NCBI GenBank assembly: GCA_001970955.1
Contig: MPUH01000255.1
Coordinates: forward strand, 1-64,000
Source: Stentor coeruleus
Taxonomy: Eukaryota > Ciliophora > Heterotrichea > Heterotrichida > Stentoridae
Direction of reading: 5' to 3'
DNA: 64,000 bases
The notes under the pieces were generated by a model. It was not told where the DNA came from. It saw only the letters and a program-made list of their open reading frames with translations, and made no database searches. Shown piece after piece: positions 9,036 to 19,476 of this stretch. Within the stretch, counting starts at the first letter, position 1. The number at the start of each line of letters is the position of its first letter. The position numbers were made by a program, and so were the translations under genes.

Positions 9036-10577
9036 CTAAGATGATGGAGTTATAGTTACGTTGACTCTGCCTATACCGATGAGGAATTGAATGTAGACTC
9101 TATTATTACCCATTGTTATACGTGCTAAGTCTTTGCTTACATGAACTTGAAGCCCATTTGGATACCATAAATCATTGTTGACATAGATTTCAGTTGGAGC
9201 TTTGATTGATGTATCAAGTTCATATGTTCCTATAAACAAACCATTATTAAAAGACATCTCAATTGGTCTTCCTTGAGTAGCCATAAAATAAGTTCGAGTT
9301 AATGTTTGAACTTTTGCTGATTCTAGAGTCCCATTTGAAAACCAAAGACCTTCAGTTCCAGCACCAGTTGTAGTGAAATCATTATACCCTTTATATTGCC
9401 AATAACTCCAAGATACCGCTTTTGAATCAAATGCATCTAAGGCTCCAAGGATTTCTTGAACACAAGCTTCTGAACCACTGCAAGCACCAAATTCAGTAAA
9501 GAAAAGAGGAACTCCAAGTCTTTCAGCATCAAATGATCTCATATCAACTTTTCTTTTATGGAAACTTCTGCAAACAGTTGTCGCATTTTGTAGAGAAGGC
9601 TCACCATCTTTGCATATGTTTGGTCCAATTTCACAACAATAAGTATGGTCATTTAAAACACTTTTAGTTGGAAGATGGGTAAAACCTACAGGAAATACTT
9701 CTTTACTAAAAGTATCAGGAAGTTGTGTAGGTTCAATAGCTAAGTAAGGATTTTGAGTATAATTTCTTATAACATAGGATAAATTGAAATAAAAGTCTTG
9801 GAGGAATTTCTTATCAGTGACCCCAGGTTCTAAGTATTCAGGATACTCATAAAACCCACCTGGCCATGGTTCATTCAACAAATCTAATCCAAAAATATAA
9901 GGATTGTTTCCAAGGACCTTAATCACAGCTCTCCAATAATTAGCATATGCATCAAGTAAAGTTTGATTAGTATAGAAATTATAAAACACCGAATTGACTT
10001 CAGGTGACATATAATACATTTCAAAACTATGTTGTAAACATTCATCAATCAATGGATCTCCATTACTATCAACATCAAATTTATATGAATTCATAGAAGT
10101 ACATAAACCTTCTTCTTCAAAAATTAAACCTAATGGATAAGCACTACATCTATGATTGACTTCTGGAGTATAAAAATATGGCATCCCTTCTCCACAAAAC
10201 CTTCTAGTCAATAAATCTTGATGACTGTCTAATATTGTATAAATTCCAGCTTGACCTAATTTGGTTATTGTATTATTGACTTGATATAAATAAGAAATGT
10301 TGTAAAGGCCTTGAGATGTTTCTAAAGCTTCCCAAAATATACCAAATCGGACCATGTTAAAACCCCATGATTGCATTAAAACAATATCTTCGGATGATAA
10401 GGATAATTGTGGATCGAAAGATGATGTTGTTGGTAAGTATGGAGGTAGTTTGTAAGCTACGTTTACACCATGGAATATCAAACTTCTTCCAAAAGAGTCT
10501 TTAAGATGAATAGGTTCGAAGGCTAGGGTTATGGACACTAGGCTTATCAATAAAAAATTCACCATTATTAAACTCAT
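9036..10577 (-). CDS. secreted GH5 endoglycoceramidase-like glycosidase
   Basis: 513 residues. A signal peptide is clear (VNFLLISLVSITLAF, about residues 6-20), so it is secreted or sent to phagosomes/lysosomes. The fold is glycoside hydrolase family 5, endoglycosylceramidase branch: FHGVNVAYK near the N-terminus, WGFNMVRFGIFWEALE at about 71, DSHQDL with RFCGEG at about 117-131, acid/base Glu236 in LLNEPWPG, and nucleophile Glu362 in TEFGACSG. The C-terminal about 90 residues form the beta domain usual in these enzymes. Such enzymes cut the sugar chain from glycosphingolipids. In a feeding ciliate it may digest prey membranes. Both catalytic residues are present, so it should be active. Next gene upstream is PEPCK on the same strand. 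Confidence 0.85.
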   Translation of the reverse strand: MSLIMVNFLLISLVSITLAFEPIHLKDSFGRSLIFHGVNVAYKLPPYLPTTSSFDPQLSLSSEDIVLMQSWGFNMVRFGIFWEALETSQGLYNISYLYQVNNTITKLGQAGIYTILDSHQDLLTRRFCGEGMPYFYTPEVNHRCSAYPLGLIFEEEGLCTSMNSYKFDVDSNGDPLIDECLQHSFEMYYMSPEVNSVFYNFYTNQTLLDAYANYWRAVIKVLGNNPYIFGLDLLNEPWPGGFYEYPEYLEPGVTDKKFLQDFYFNLSYVIRNYTQNPYLAIEPTQLPDTFSKEVFPVGFTHLPTKSVLNDHTYCCEIGPNICKDGEPSLQNATTVCRSFHKRKVDMRSFDAERLGVPLFFTEFGACSGSEACVQEILGALDAFDSKAVSWSYWQYKGYNDFTTTGAGTEGLWFSNGTLESAKVQTLTRTYFMATQGRPIEMSFNNGLFIGTYELDTSIKAPTEIYVNNDLWYPNGLQVHVSKDLARITMGNNRVYIQFLIGIGRVNVTITPSS

Positions 10578-11236
10578 GTTGTAAGGGTTTGTTAGTATGA
10601 AGATTTTCGGTTTTTGGGAAAATTGTTGAAAACTATTATAAAGCAGATTTTAACTCAATCTGATGAATTTTTATTTTAATAAGTCAAGTTAATCTAAGGT
10701 TATTTTTAATTTTTTTTTTGATATTGGGAAATTAGTATAAGATTTTTCGAAAGTAGGAGCATTTGATAATTTTGATTATAGTTTTTTTTACTACAAGTAT
10801 CACTTATAAAATTATTTCTGAAATTATTATTGTATTAAGTTTCTCTAATATATCATACCCTATCAACAAATATCTCTACAGCTTTAAAACATAAGAGATA
10901 TTTTCTTCAAGTTCATCCAACTCAACCTTTTCTTTTTAAAATCTTTTAGAATCGCCAACATATCTGTCCATAATATGCTTTGACTATCTCTGACTTTCTT
11001 TATTCCCATTTACACAATAACCTTATTAAGCTTAATCTCAACATCCTCTAATCCTATTCCAAATAAAACTCAAACTTTTATCTACACTTAACCCATCATT
11101 ACATTCTCACATATATCCTAATCCCATATAATAAAAACTATCCTCTAAAAGTTCTCTCAATATAACCCACACATAAATTTCTATCACAATCACATAAATT
11201 TCATCATAGCATTTCTAAAATACTCTAAATTATTAA
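10578..11236. other. intergenic between two minus-strand genes, strand-bias switch
   Basis: No ORF. The part next to the glycosidase start (10578-10790) is C-poor and G-rich on the + strand. The part behind PEPCK (about 10850-11236) is G-poor and C-rich. The change lies near 10800-10850 and probably separates promoter side from 3' side. Confidence 0.5.
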
Positions 11237-12892
11237 CTATGCTAATTTTGGTCCAGCATTCTTAATTTCCGGTGATGAGCCAGCTTCGTATTTCTTGAAG
11301 TTATCAATAAAAGCTTGGGCCAACTTCTTAGCAGTTAGATCGAAGTCTTCTTTATTAGCCCATGAATTCCTTGGGTGAATCACATCATCAGGAACTCCGG
11401 TAACTGAATTCGGTACATGGAGACCGAAAACAGGCATTGTGGTTGTTGCAACATTGTCCAAGTTTCCGGCATGGATTTCATCAATAATTTTTCTTGTAAG
11501 TTTCAAGGACATTCTCTTTCCAACTCTGTATTTTCCACCGGTCCAGCCAGTGTTGATAAGCCAGCAGTTAGCTCCGTGTTTGACTAGTCTTTCAGCAAGC
11601 ATTTTAGCATAAGTAGAAGGATGTAAAGCAAGGAAAGCTTCACCAAAACAAGCTGAGAAGGTTGGGACTGGGTCAACAATACCAATTTCTGTTCCTGCAA
11701 CTTTAGCTGTATACCCTGACATAAAATGATACATAGTTTGTTCTGGGGTTAGCTTAGATACTGGAGGTAAAACTCCATAAGCATCACAAGTTAAGAAAAT
11801 CACATTCTTTGGATGGCCACCCATAGCAGGGATTTTTACGTCTGGGATAAATTCAAGAGGGTATGAACATCTTGTGTTTTCAGTGATTGAAATATCAGCA
11901 TAATTAACATCCCTAGTTCCTGGGAAGAAGCCAATGTTTTCTAAGATGGCACCGAATTTGATTGAATTGAAGATTTCTGGTTCGTTTTCTCTTGAAAGAT
12001 TGATACATTTAGCATAACAACCACCTTCAATGTTGAAAATACCTTCATCGCCCCAGCAATGTTCATCATCACCAATAAGTCTTCTATGAGGATCAGCACT
12101 AAGAGTTGTCTTACCAGTTCCTGAAAGTCCAAAGAGTAAAGTTGTATCTCCTTTAGGACCTTCGTTAGCACTAGCATGAAGAGAGACAATACCTTGTTTA
12201 GGCATAACATAATTGCAAATACCAAAGACACCCTTTTTCATTTCTCCTGCGTATTGGCTGCCGAGAATGACCATCATTTTTTCCTTGAAGTTTACATCGA
12301 CTGAGGTTTGAGTTGTTACACCTTCAGTGTTTCTGTCTGCAGGGAATTCACCAGCATTTAAGATGTGATAGTCTACTGTATCGAAATCATGGGAAAGTTC
12401 TTCTTCTGTTGGTCTGATAAGCATGTTGTGCATAAATAATGCATGATAAGCTCTTGTTGTCACAACTCTTACTTTAAGTCTATATCTTGTATCCCATCCT
12501 GCATAACCATCAACAACATAAAGGTAAGGTCTATTGTTCAAATAGTCAATAGCTCTTTGTTTGTTGATAATCCATGATTTCTCTCCAATAGGAATATTCA
12601 CAGGTCCCCACCAGATGTCATCCTTTGAGGTTTCTTCTAAGACAATCCTCTTATCCTTAGGGGATCTTCCTGTAGCTTTTGCAGAGTAAGCACAAAGAGC
12701 TCCTGTGCTATTGATAGTGGTCTGCCTTGTGAGAGGATTTGCGGGCTCCTTTCCTAAGCACATTTCATAGTACTCTGGAACTTTAAGGTTTCTATAGATA
12801 TGTCTATTAATGATACCTAAGTTCTTCATAGCTGTATTCCCAGTAAAATCGTGCACCTGAGAGGCGACTGTCCTTCTAAGGAAATTGAACAT
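11237..12892 (-). CDS. pckA: phosphoenolpyruvate carboxykinase (ATP)
   Basis: 551 residues, usual length for ATP-dependent PEPCK, which converts oxaloacetate + ATP to phosphoenolpyruvate, CO2 and ADP (gluconeogenesis). Family signatures are plain: RSPKDKRIVLEE near 76, the kinase-1a loop GLSGTGKTTLS at 255-265, then LIGDDEHCWGDEGIFN (metal binding), ENTRCSYPLEFIP, and NTGWTGGKYRVGKRMSLKLT for adenine binding. All expected active-site segments are present. The first about 20 residues (MFNFLRRTVASQVHDF) could be a mitochondrial presequence, by inference only. TATAAATG marks the start. It ends at TAG, so TAG is a working stop here. Confidence 0.97.
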   Translation of the reverse strand: MFNFLRRTVASQVHDFTGNTAMKNLGIINRHIYRNLKVPEYYEMCLGKEPANPLTRQTTINSTGALCAYSAKATGRSPKDKRIVLEETSKDDIWWGPVNIPIGEKSWIINKQRAIDYLNNRPYLYVVDGYAGWDTRYRLKVRVVTTRAYHALFMHNMLIRPTEEELSHDFDTVDYHILNAGEFPADRNTEGVTTQTSVDVNFKEKMMVILGSQYAGEMKKGVFGICNYVMPKQGIVSLHASANEGPKGDTTLLFGLSGTGKTTLSADPHRRLIGDDEHCWGDEGIFNIEGGCYAKCINLSRENEPEIFNSIKFGAILENIGFFPGTRDVNYADISITENTRCSYPLEFIPDVKIPAMGGHPKNVIFLTCDAYGVLPPVSKLTPEQTMYHFMSGYTAKVAGTEIGIVDPVPTFSACFGEAFLALHPSTYAKMLAERLVKHGANCWLINTGWTGGKYRVGKRMSLKLTRKIIDEIHAGNLDNVATTTMPVFGLHVPNSVTGVPDDVIHPRNSWANKEDFDLTAKKLAQAFIDNFKKYEAGSSPEIKNAGPKLA

Positions 12893-14150
12893 TTATATCC
12901 ACATCTTCGAAAATGGCCTCATATGATTTAGTATACTTTACCATACCAAGAAAATTTGATATATTTTAAATATAAACTTGGATTCTTGAGAGTCTAAAGA
13001 AATTCTTAGATACTGGCTGAATGTGAGAATGAAATATCTTGAAAAAAATATTGGCAGATGTATTTTTTTTCTGAGGATCATAGGAGAAAATGGGTTAAGA
13101 ATCTTAGGATATGCTTGGGAAACATGAAAATTAAATGATTGGATTATTGTTTTTGGATATATTATAAGAGGGGAAAAAAGTGTATAGAATTGCTGATTTT
13201 GAAGTTTTCCATGAAAAAATTATAATAAAGTATGGAAGAAATTATGTATATTTTTTTTTTTACTATATTTGAAATTTTAGGGTTAATTTAAGATATAAGA
13301 AGCAGATTTCGTGTTGTGTGTATTTATAAAGTTATTGGAGAAGGATTTTATTAAAACAGATTACTAAGACAATGAGGAATATATGATTATTATGTAATTT
13401 TATTCATGTATTTTATGGTTAAATTGAATATACACATTGTTAGGTTTATTGAGTTTATTATGTTTAGTTTATATCTTTATAACAAACTAACTTATGATCT
13501 TATATGCTTATGCTTAAGAATATGATTGAGTTTTTATTATTTATTTTGACAAAAATGATTTAGAATTTCCTTGAGGTTGATATAAAATAGTTTATATTTC
13601 TTATCACTTTTCTTGATATTAAACTGGGAAGTTTAACATTTTTGGTTTTTAAGATAAAATATTTTGACAAGTCCTATGTCATATTGAATTAGTTATATAT
13701 AATCCATATAGAAATCAGACATATTTTCAAAAACCAAATAATATAAGTTTTTGTATAAAGTTTTCTTTATAACTAATATAAAGTGATGATATTATAAAAT
13801 ACACAGTTAAGCTTAAAAGTAGATATCATATTTCGAATTGCTTTAAATTTGATGAGGGGATGCTAAACTTGTAAATTTAATAGTGAAGTTTTTTTTGAAT
13901 AATTTTAGAAAGGGTTATAGTTTTTAAAGAAGATTACTCGGGGATATATAATAATAAACAAATTATAGATGTTAAAAGTTGGTATATAAAGTTTTAAAGC
14001 GAATTTTAGACTAGTGGTAATAGATAAAATATATGTTATAGTTTTGTATAAAGGTTAAAAATATTATATAGGTCATGATAAATTTTGACTTTCTGTGAAT
14101 TATGACTACTACAAACAGTAAGTTTTTCAAAAACTATATTATTAAAAGTT
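12893..14150. other. 1.26-kb gene-free region upstream of PEPCK
   Basis: No frame or RNA gene recognised on either strand. Almost the whole stretch is C-poor and G-rich on the + strand, as elsewhere upstream of minus-strand genes, so a long PEPCK promoter/leader or the trace of a lost gene are both possible. Confidence 0.45.
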
Positions 14151-14627
14151 TCAAAAATTTTTAGACATAATTCTATAATACTGTGCCTCTACAAATTTCT
14201 TTTGCTCAATTTCTGCATACCTCTCCCTAAGCTCTTTGTTTTCTTCTTCTATATCATGATAATCAGCATCAGCTTTTATATCTTCAAGCATATTTTCAAA
14301 TCTAAGTTTACTAACCATAAACTCATCTGCAGGTCTTGAATAAAATTCATCCCTAACCGGTTTTTGAGGTTTTTTCAACATATCAATCTTCGCAGCTAGC
14401 ACACTTGATCTTACTTGAGGATATTTCGGGAGGTTTTCTATAGCATTTTTTCTTTTTAAATGCAGTAACTTTTTCTTTAAAAATTTTTCTTGGATATCTG
14501 TCGGATTTTCAAGCGCGGTATTCGAAATTTTTTGTGTGAGTATTTCTTCAACATATGAACCTTGAATACTTTCAATTATGCTATGTTCTATAGAAAGATC
14601 TTCTGAAATGCTATACTCGGATGACAT
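14151..14627 (-). CDS. hypothetical charged helical protein, 158 aa
   Basis: ATG at 14625-14627 to TGA. The N-terminal 35 residues are acidic and Ser-rich (MSSEYSISEDLSIEHSIIES). The middle is Lys-rich (EKFLKKKLLHLKRKNAIENL), and the last 45 residues form a likely coiled coil (ENKELRERYAEIEQKKF). No signal peptide, membrane helix or known domain. Could be a small cytoskeletal or ciliary component, unproven. Confidence 0.65.
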   Translation of the reverse strand: MSSEYSISEDLSIEHSIIESIQGSYVEEILTQKISNTALENPTDIQEKFLKKKLLHLKRKNAIENLPKYPQVRSSVLAAKIDMLKKPQKPVRDEFYSRPADEFMVSKLRFENMLEDIKADADYHDIEEENKELRERYAEIEQKKFVEAQYYRIMSKNF

Positions 14628-14942
14628 TTATTACTTTTTATATAAGAAAAATATTAGATTAATCAACTAGAAATTATATAGAAGAAAATTAGTTATCTTA
14701 TAATATAGACTAGTGGAATAATAGGTTATAACTTTTTGATTAGATTATAAGATTTTGATTGTGGATAATTTTATAGTGGTATATTTTATGGTATTAGTTG
14801 AAAGCATAGAATATGATCAAAGCTAAGTAAGTATAGAAAAAACTATACACCAAAAACCTCTTATCTCTCCAAAATCTAAACCTATTCATAAAAACTTCAT
14901 AAAAATTTACTCATCAATCATAGATTTATAAAACTAATTATT
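14628..14942. other. intergenic
   Basis: About 315 bp. G-rich half near 14628-14790, C-rich half near 14840-14942 behind the S19 gene. No other feature. Confidence 0.45.
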
Positions 14943-15389
14943 CTAAACCTTGATTTGTCTAGCAATGCTGTCAAGTTCCTGCTGACCTTTTTGAGTAATT
15001 TTTCTTCCAACAGTTCTTTCATTATCCTCATCTTTAACTGTTTCAACAATTCCTTTATCTTCAAGTTCTTTAAGAAGATACCTAATGATTTTTCCTGACC
15101 CTTGAACAAAATGGCAGGGTGTTGTCCCATAGTTTTTAGAGCATCCAAACTCTTTTTTCAAAGCTCCAACTCCAATATTTGGCCTTAAGTAAACTTTTCT
15201 TGCTAAAGCTGCAGCGCGTACGTAGAGCCAGTCTTTATCATATGGAGCCAACTGCTTTCCTGGACCTGTCTTGACATAGTCTACCCAAGATGGAATTGAA
15301 ACCTTATCTGTTCTTTTAAGATAAGCTGCATATTCCGATATGAAGGCTGGGGCAGACACGTCTTTAACAACCAAAGCTTTTTTGTCCAT
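14943..15389 (-). CDS. RPS19: 40S ribosomal protein S19 (eS19)
   Basis: 148 residues, family length. Reads through as eS19: VSAPAFISEYAAYLKRTDKV, then the family core WLYVRAAALARKVYLR, NIGVGALKKEFG, and near the end GRKITQKGQQELDSIARQI. It sits in the head of the small ribosomal subunit and is needed for late maturation of 18S rRNA. TATATAAATATG is the start context. It ends at TAG and has no intron, unlike many eukaryotic RP genes. Confidence 0.97.
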   Translation of the reverse strand: MDKKALVVKDVSAPAFISEYAAYLKRTDKVSIPSWVDYVKTGPGKQLAPYDKDWLYVRAAALARKVYLRPNIGVGALKKEFGCSKNYGTTPCHFVQGSGKIIRYLLKELEDKGIVETVKDEDNERTVGRKITQKGQQELDSIARQIKV

Positions 15390-15627
15390 ATTTATATAAC
15401 TTGATATAAAATATTTAAGTTGGATAGTTTTCGATATAGGAAGGTTGAATTAGAGAGAAATTTTCAAAGAATATTATAAATAATAATAAGAAAAAAGGTT
15501 AAGTGAATAGGAAATTCATATAAAATCTTTGAATGTTAGGCTTAATATTTTTGATTGTAAGGTTTTGGTTATATGAAATTATTCAACAGAGTAAGACAGG
15601 AGAGAATAAAGATGAGCAGATATAATA

Positions 15628-18600
15628 ATGGCTGTAAAACCGTGGCTGATTGGTGGAAGCCTCATTTGCTTCGGTCTGATTTTCATTATAATGGGTGCAT
15701 TGACTCCGATGATAGTCGATAGTAGTTTAAAAACTCAAGCTAAAGATAAGGCAATATTAAAGTCATCGAATCACAAATCCTTTTGGGGTGAGATTCCAGG
15801 TGATACCGAACAAGTGATATTTACCACATTCAACTTTTTCCATATCGAAAACCCTAATCAAATCCTCTGGCAAGGGGCAACTCCAATCCTTACAGAAAAA
15901 AATGGGTACATCTACCAAGAATTTGATGACTTTGTTGACTATAATTTCGATGGGGACTATCTAGAATATTTTAACTACAAAAGGCTATTAAGAACAAACA
16001 AATGTATATGGGGGAACTCAACAAAGCCAACAGACCATGTGACAACAGTAAACCTTGGATCAATGATGGCTTGGACAACCCAAAAACATTTGCCTAGAGA
16101 AAAACTTGCTGTTTATACAATGTATCAACTTTACTATATTATGACCTATGAACTTTCTCAATATATATTTACAGCATATCTATATAATCAAATCAATACT
16201 TTAGAATTAGCTGAAGAAATCATTTTTGCCAACACTGGTCTAACACCTGAAAATATGAAACTTATATATTCAGATCCATATTATGGTCTTAATAGCACTA
16301 ATACTTTTACTACTTGGGTTATAGTCTTACTTGAAAATGTGTATTCTAACAATTTCAGTCCACCCGCCAACTATTCAGGTGCACTTTTTGATTTAGTTAA
16401 CTATTTCTCATTTACCCCATCTCAAGTCAATGCAATGTTTTCAGGGAAATTCCTAAACAACTTCCTTGTGCTTATGGGAGAATTATATAACTTTTATGCA
16501 TGCACAGGTACTTTTAATGGGATGAAAATGTGTAATCCTGAATATATCGGTGCTTTACAATGGTCAGAAATGGCAGTAACTCAATTTCCTTATAGTCCAT
16601 CTTTACCTGCTAGTCTTACAATATCATCTTTCTTCCCATATTTAACAGGTTTTCCAGAAATCAGATATTATCTTTTTGAAACAACAATTGGACAAAAATA
16701 TCCAGGAGTCCAGCTTAATGCAACAGATTTTTATAGACTTTTCAACTTTAACAAAACAACAGGTTGGCCAATTTATGATCCTTCAAGTCTTATGGATATA
16801 GGCCGTATGAGCGATTTTTTCACTTTAGCTTATTCTGGGAACTTTAATGAAATGACTAGTGTTTTTGGTTTCCAAGATGTTAACCATACAAAAGTTTTCT
16901 GGGATTATGTTAACAGTCTTGTCGATCTTACAGCTTTTCAAGGACGTTATGACCCTTTAGTTTATGATAAATTAGGTCGAGGTTTATCAAGTGAATATAG
17001 TCTTGGATATATTGGAAGCCAAACATTACAAGAAGTTTTAGATATTTTTGCAAATCAAATGCCTTTACAATTAACTTCTATATATGGATATCTTCAAGCA
17101 GAATATCATATAAATGTTACATGTGATGGACTTGTACAAGAAGTTTTACCTGGTTCGAGTATTTGTGAAATCCCTGAACTTATGTGGCAAAATGATACAA
17201 CAGGGTATTCATATTGGGTTGCAGTAAATTGGTATGGTATTGACTCTTATTATGGGCAGTTTTTTCAAAATGTTTCAGGTTTGAGTAGTAGTGAAATGAA
17301 TGAACTTTTTAACCCGACAACAAATTTATCAAAGGTATTAACGCAGTTTGACTTGGAATTAAAGGAGTTATATAATTGCAATAATTATGGGAATAGGTGT
17401 TCTGGAAGGTATTTAGCAGAAATTCAATGGCAGAGTTCGTATATCAGCTTGCATTGGCCTTCGAATTTCAAACTTTTCAATATAAAATCATCAAATACTC
17501 TTTATGGTGTTGACTATTTCAATTTACCTTTTAAAGGCCCTTCTGAATATTATTGGTATGCTTTAAATAATAATACAAGCACTTTAACTGTAGAACAAAC
17601 TAGGTTTTTATTAAGCAATCAAGGCCTTTATGTTCCTCAAATGATGCAGTTGTTTTTCATATATCTATATGAGAATAACAACACAGCGATAGAATTGAAT
17701 TTTACAGTAACAGAACCTTATGTTCTTGGAACTTACTTAAGACATATGATCAACAGTTATTATTTTAATGGGATTTTTATGTCTAAAACTGTTGATGAGT
17801 TACTTTTTACATATGAAGATCCTTTGATAGCTGAATCAATTATTGGAAATCCATTACAAGGTGGAAACCCTGCTTTGAATTTAGAGTCTGCTTTGTTTGG
17901 TAGGAACCAAACCCGTGAGCAATTGGAATATATACCAAAATCTTATATTTCATCAATAAACTCAGGAAAAAGTTCATCAGAAAAAACAAGGAAATATAAA
18001 AAGTACCTTGGGGCTAATTATAACAGTATCCTCAGACAGCAATACTATGGCCAAGGTCCAGAAGGTCCAAATTTGAATTATTCCAACTTCAACCCTTGGG
18101 GTCAAAAAATCCCTATTTCTGGTACAGATGGTCTTGGTTTCCACCCTGACATTGATAAAAATAGTGACTTATCCTTTTATTTCGAACCTGGAGCTTTAAG
18201 CATCCCCTTAGACTATAAAGAAACGAAAACCCACTCAGGTCTTGAATGCTACAGATTTGATTATTCCAATTCAATATTCGACAACATCACATCCAATCCA
18301 TCAAAATCTGTCTATTATCAATACGCACCAAAAGGGTTACTAAACCTCACAAATATTTTCAATGCTCCAATCTTCCTATCTCGACCTTATTTCCTTAATG
18401 GCGATAGTGTTTTAAATAACCTTATTTCTTATACAACATCTCAATTCAATATCCCATCTAATTATCATACAAGTATTGATATAGAAAAATACACAGGGAA
18501 TATTTTATATCAAAAACAACAACTTCAATACAATTTAGAACTAAAACCTGATGCTTTATTCCCAATGCTAAGCCAAGTTGGGCTTAATAACAATGGCTAT

Positions 18601-18849
18601 TATACATTTCTCCCTGTATTTATGACTATAAGAAGTGCACTTATAACAGATAGTAATAATGAAGATAATTTCGGGTATATCACATCTGCTCTTATTGCTG
18701 CTGATATAATCGTATTTGTAGGGGTATTTTTAGGATGTCTTATGGTCATAGCAGCAGGTTTATATGCTTTGAAACTAAGAATCAATAAAAAACGATTAGA
18801 AAGGTCACAGAGAACTGACCAAAATAGACAGCCAATCTTATTAGCTTAA
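15628..18849 (+). CDS. CD36/LIMP-2 family membrane protein with enlarged ectodomain
   Basis: 1073 residues, about twice the usual CD36 family length. Topology fits the family: one N-terminal membrane helix (about 8-30), a large luminal/extracellular domain with many N-x-S/T sites, one C-terminal helix (about 1018-1045) and a short basic tail. CD36-like pieces lie at both ends: SFWGEIPGDTEQ...TTFNFFHIENPNQ near 50-80, and GLECYRFDYS, NAPIFLSRPYF and the stretch after DIEKYTG in the last 250 residues. Between them are about 650 extra residues, with similar blocks about 290 residues apart (C-x9-C then YxxxxQW near 287 and 580). Family members bind or transport lipids or act in lysosomal sorting. 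TATAATAATG is the start. Only 3 nt separate its stop from the stop of the next gene, which runs the other way. Confidence 0.8.
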   Translation: MAVKPWLIGGSLICFGLIFIIMGALTPMIVDSSLKTQAKDKAILKSSNHKSFWGEIPGDTEQVIFTTFNFFHIENPNQILWQGATPILTEKNGYIYQEFDDFVDYNFDGDYLEYFNYKRLLRTNKCIWGNSTKPTDHVTTVNLGSMMAWTTQKHLPREKLAVYTMYQLYYIMTYELSQYIFTAYLYNQINTLELAEEIIFANTGLTPENMKLIYSDPYYGLNSTNTFTTWVIVLLENVYSNNFSPPANYSGALFDLVNYFSFTPSQVNAMFSGKFLNNFLVLMGELYNFYACTGTFNGMKMCNPEYIGALQWSEMAVTQFPYSPSLPASLTISSFFPYLTGFPEIRYYLFETTIGQKYPGVQLNATDFYRLFNFNKTTGWPIYDPSSLMDIGRMSDFFTLAYSGNFNEMTSVFGFQDVNHTKVFWDYVNSLVDLTAFQGRYDPLVYDKLGRGLSSEYSLGYIGSQTLQEVLDIFANQMPLQLTSIYGYLQAEYHINVTCDGLVQEVLPGSSICEIPELMWQNDTTGYSYWVAVNWYGIDSYYGQFFQNVSGLSSSEMNELFNPTTNLSKVLTQFDLELKELYNCNNYGNRCSGRYLAEIQWQSSYISLHWPSNFKLFNIKSSNTLYGVDYFNLPFKGPSEYYWYALNNNTSTLTVEQTRFLLSNQGLYVPQMMQLFFIYLYENNNTAIELNFTVTEPYVLGTYLRHMINSYYFNGIFMSKTVDELLFTYEDPLIAESIIGNPLQGGNPALNLESALFGRNQTREQLEYIPKSYISSINSGKSSSEKTRKYKKYLGANYNSILRQQYYGQGPEGPNLNYSNFNPWGQKIPISGTDGLGFHPDIDKNSDLSFYFEPGALSIPLDYKETKTHSGLECYRFDYSNSIFDNITSNPSKSVYYQYAPKGLLNLTNIFNAPIFLSRPYFLNGDSVLNNLISYTTSQFNIPSNYHTSIDIEKYTGNILYQKQQLQYNLELKPDALFPMLSQVGLNNNGYYTFLPVFMTIRSALITDSNNEDNFGYITSALIAADIIVFVGVFLGCLMVIAAGLYALKLRINKKRLERSQRTDQNRQPILLA

Positions 18850-18852
18850 TTA

Positions 18853-19476
18853 TTAAAAAACAAAACACTTACCGCATTCACGGCCACCAGTATTTTCATT
18901 TATTGTTGGCTCTTTATATTTTAAAGCTTCTTCATCTACCATAGCAAAAGGTTCTTTGTTTGTTGGACTTGAATAATCCCCTGTAGTCCCTCTACTCATT
19001 CTTGTTAGGGTTATAGCGATTTCTTGTAGATCTAAAAGCTGTTTTGATATCTGTTGATGGGATTTAACTTGATGAAATTCGTTTTGGGCTTTTTTTGGGT
19101 TTCTTGTGCTTTCGTATATAGCCCAGAATTCATTATTCCATGTTTCTTGATACTCGTAGCTGAGTTTATTGAATTTTTTTGTCGTTTCTAATAGCCGTTG
19201 CTGCATTTCTCTAGTACAAGCAAGTTTAGGGAGCTTTTCTAAACCTTCAAGAATTGAATCTTCCATATAGATGTATTTAGCCATGAACTATTTTTTTGTT
19301 ACGGTACTGATTTCACATTTTTTCCTTGATGGCTGTTGGAGATCTTCAACTATGGATTCTAAAACTTCAATACAGTCTTCTAAGTCATAAATATCTTGCT
19401 AAATTAACAATACTATATCATAGTTTTTAACCTCAGTTGGAGGTACAAGGAAGGATTTTCTTTCTTTGTCAGCCAT
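18853..19476 (-). CDS. hypothetical helical protein, two 15-nt introns
   Basis: Starts MADKERKSFLVPPTEVKNYD at ATG 19474-19476. Two 15-nt introns (19399-19413 and 19288-19302) each carry an in-frame TAG. Removing both gives one open frame of about 197 residues. Without splicing the locus looks like two genes 3 nt apart. The protein is mostly helical, with acidic and aromatic patches (YDLEDCIEVLESIVEDL, KLSYEYQETWNNEFWAIY). It ends CFVF, which could serve as a CaaX prenylation box with terminal Phe. That point is uncertain because Cys is also part of a GKCFVF tail. Family not recognised. Confidence 0.65.
19288..19302 (-). other. intron, 15 nt
   Basis: GTAACAAAAAAATAG on the minus strand, phase 0, contains an in-frame TAG. 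Its removal joins the frames upstream and downstream. Confidence 0.65.
19399..19413 (-). other. intron, 15 nt
   Basis: GTATTGTTAATTTAG on the minus strand, phase 0, with an in-frame TAG at its 3' end. Confidence 0.7.

Noticed and set aside
12893-14150. tRNA or other RNA gene in the longest gene-free stretches
   Set aside because: No cloverleaf-like arms or T-loop GTTCRANNC pattern could be found by eye. A covariance search could still find one.
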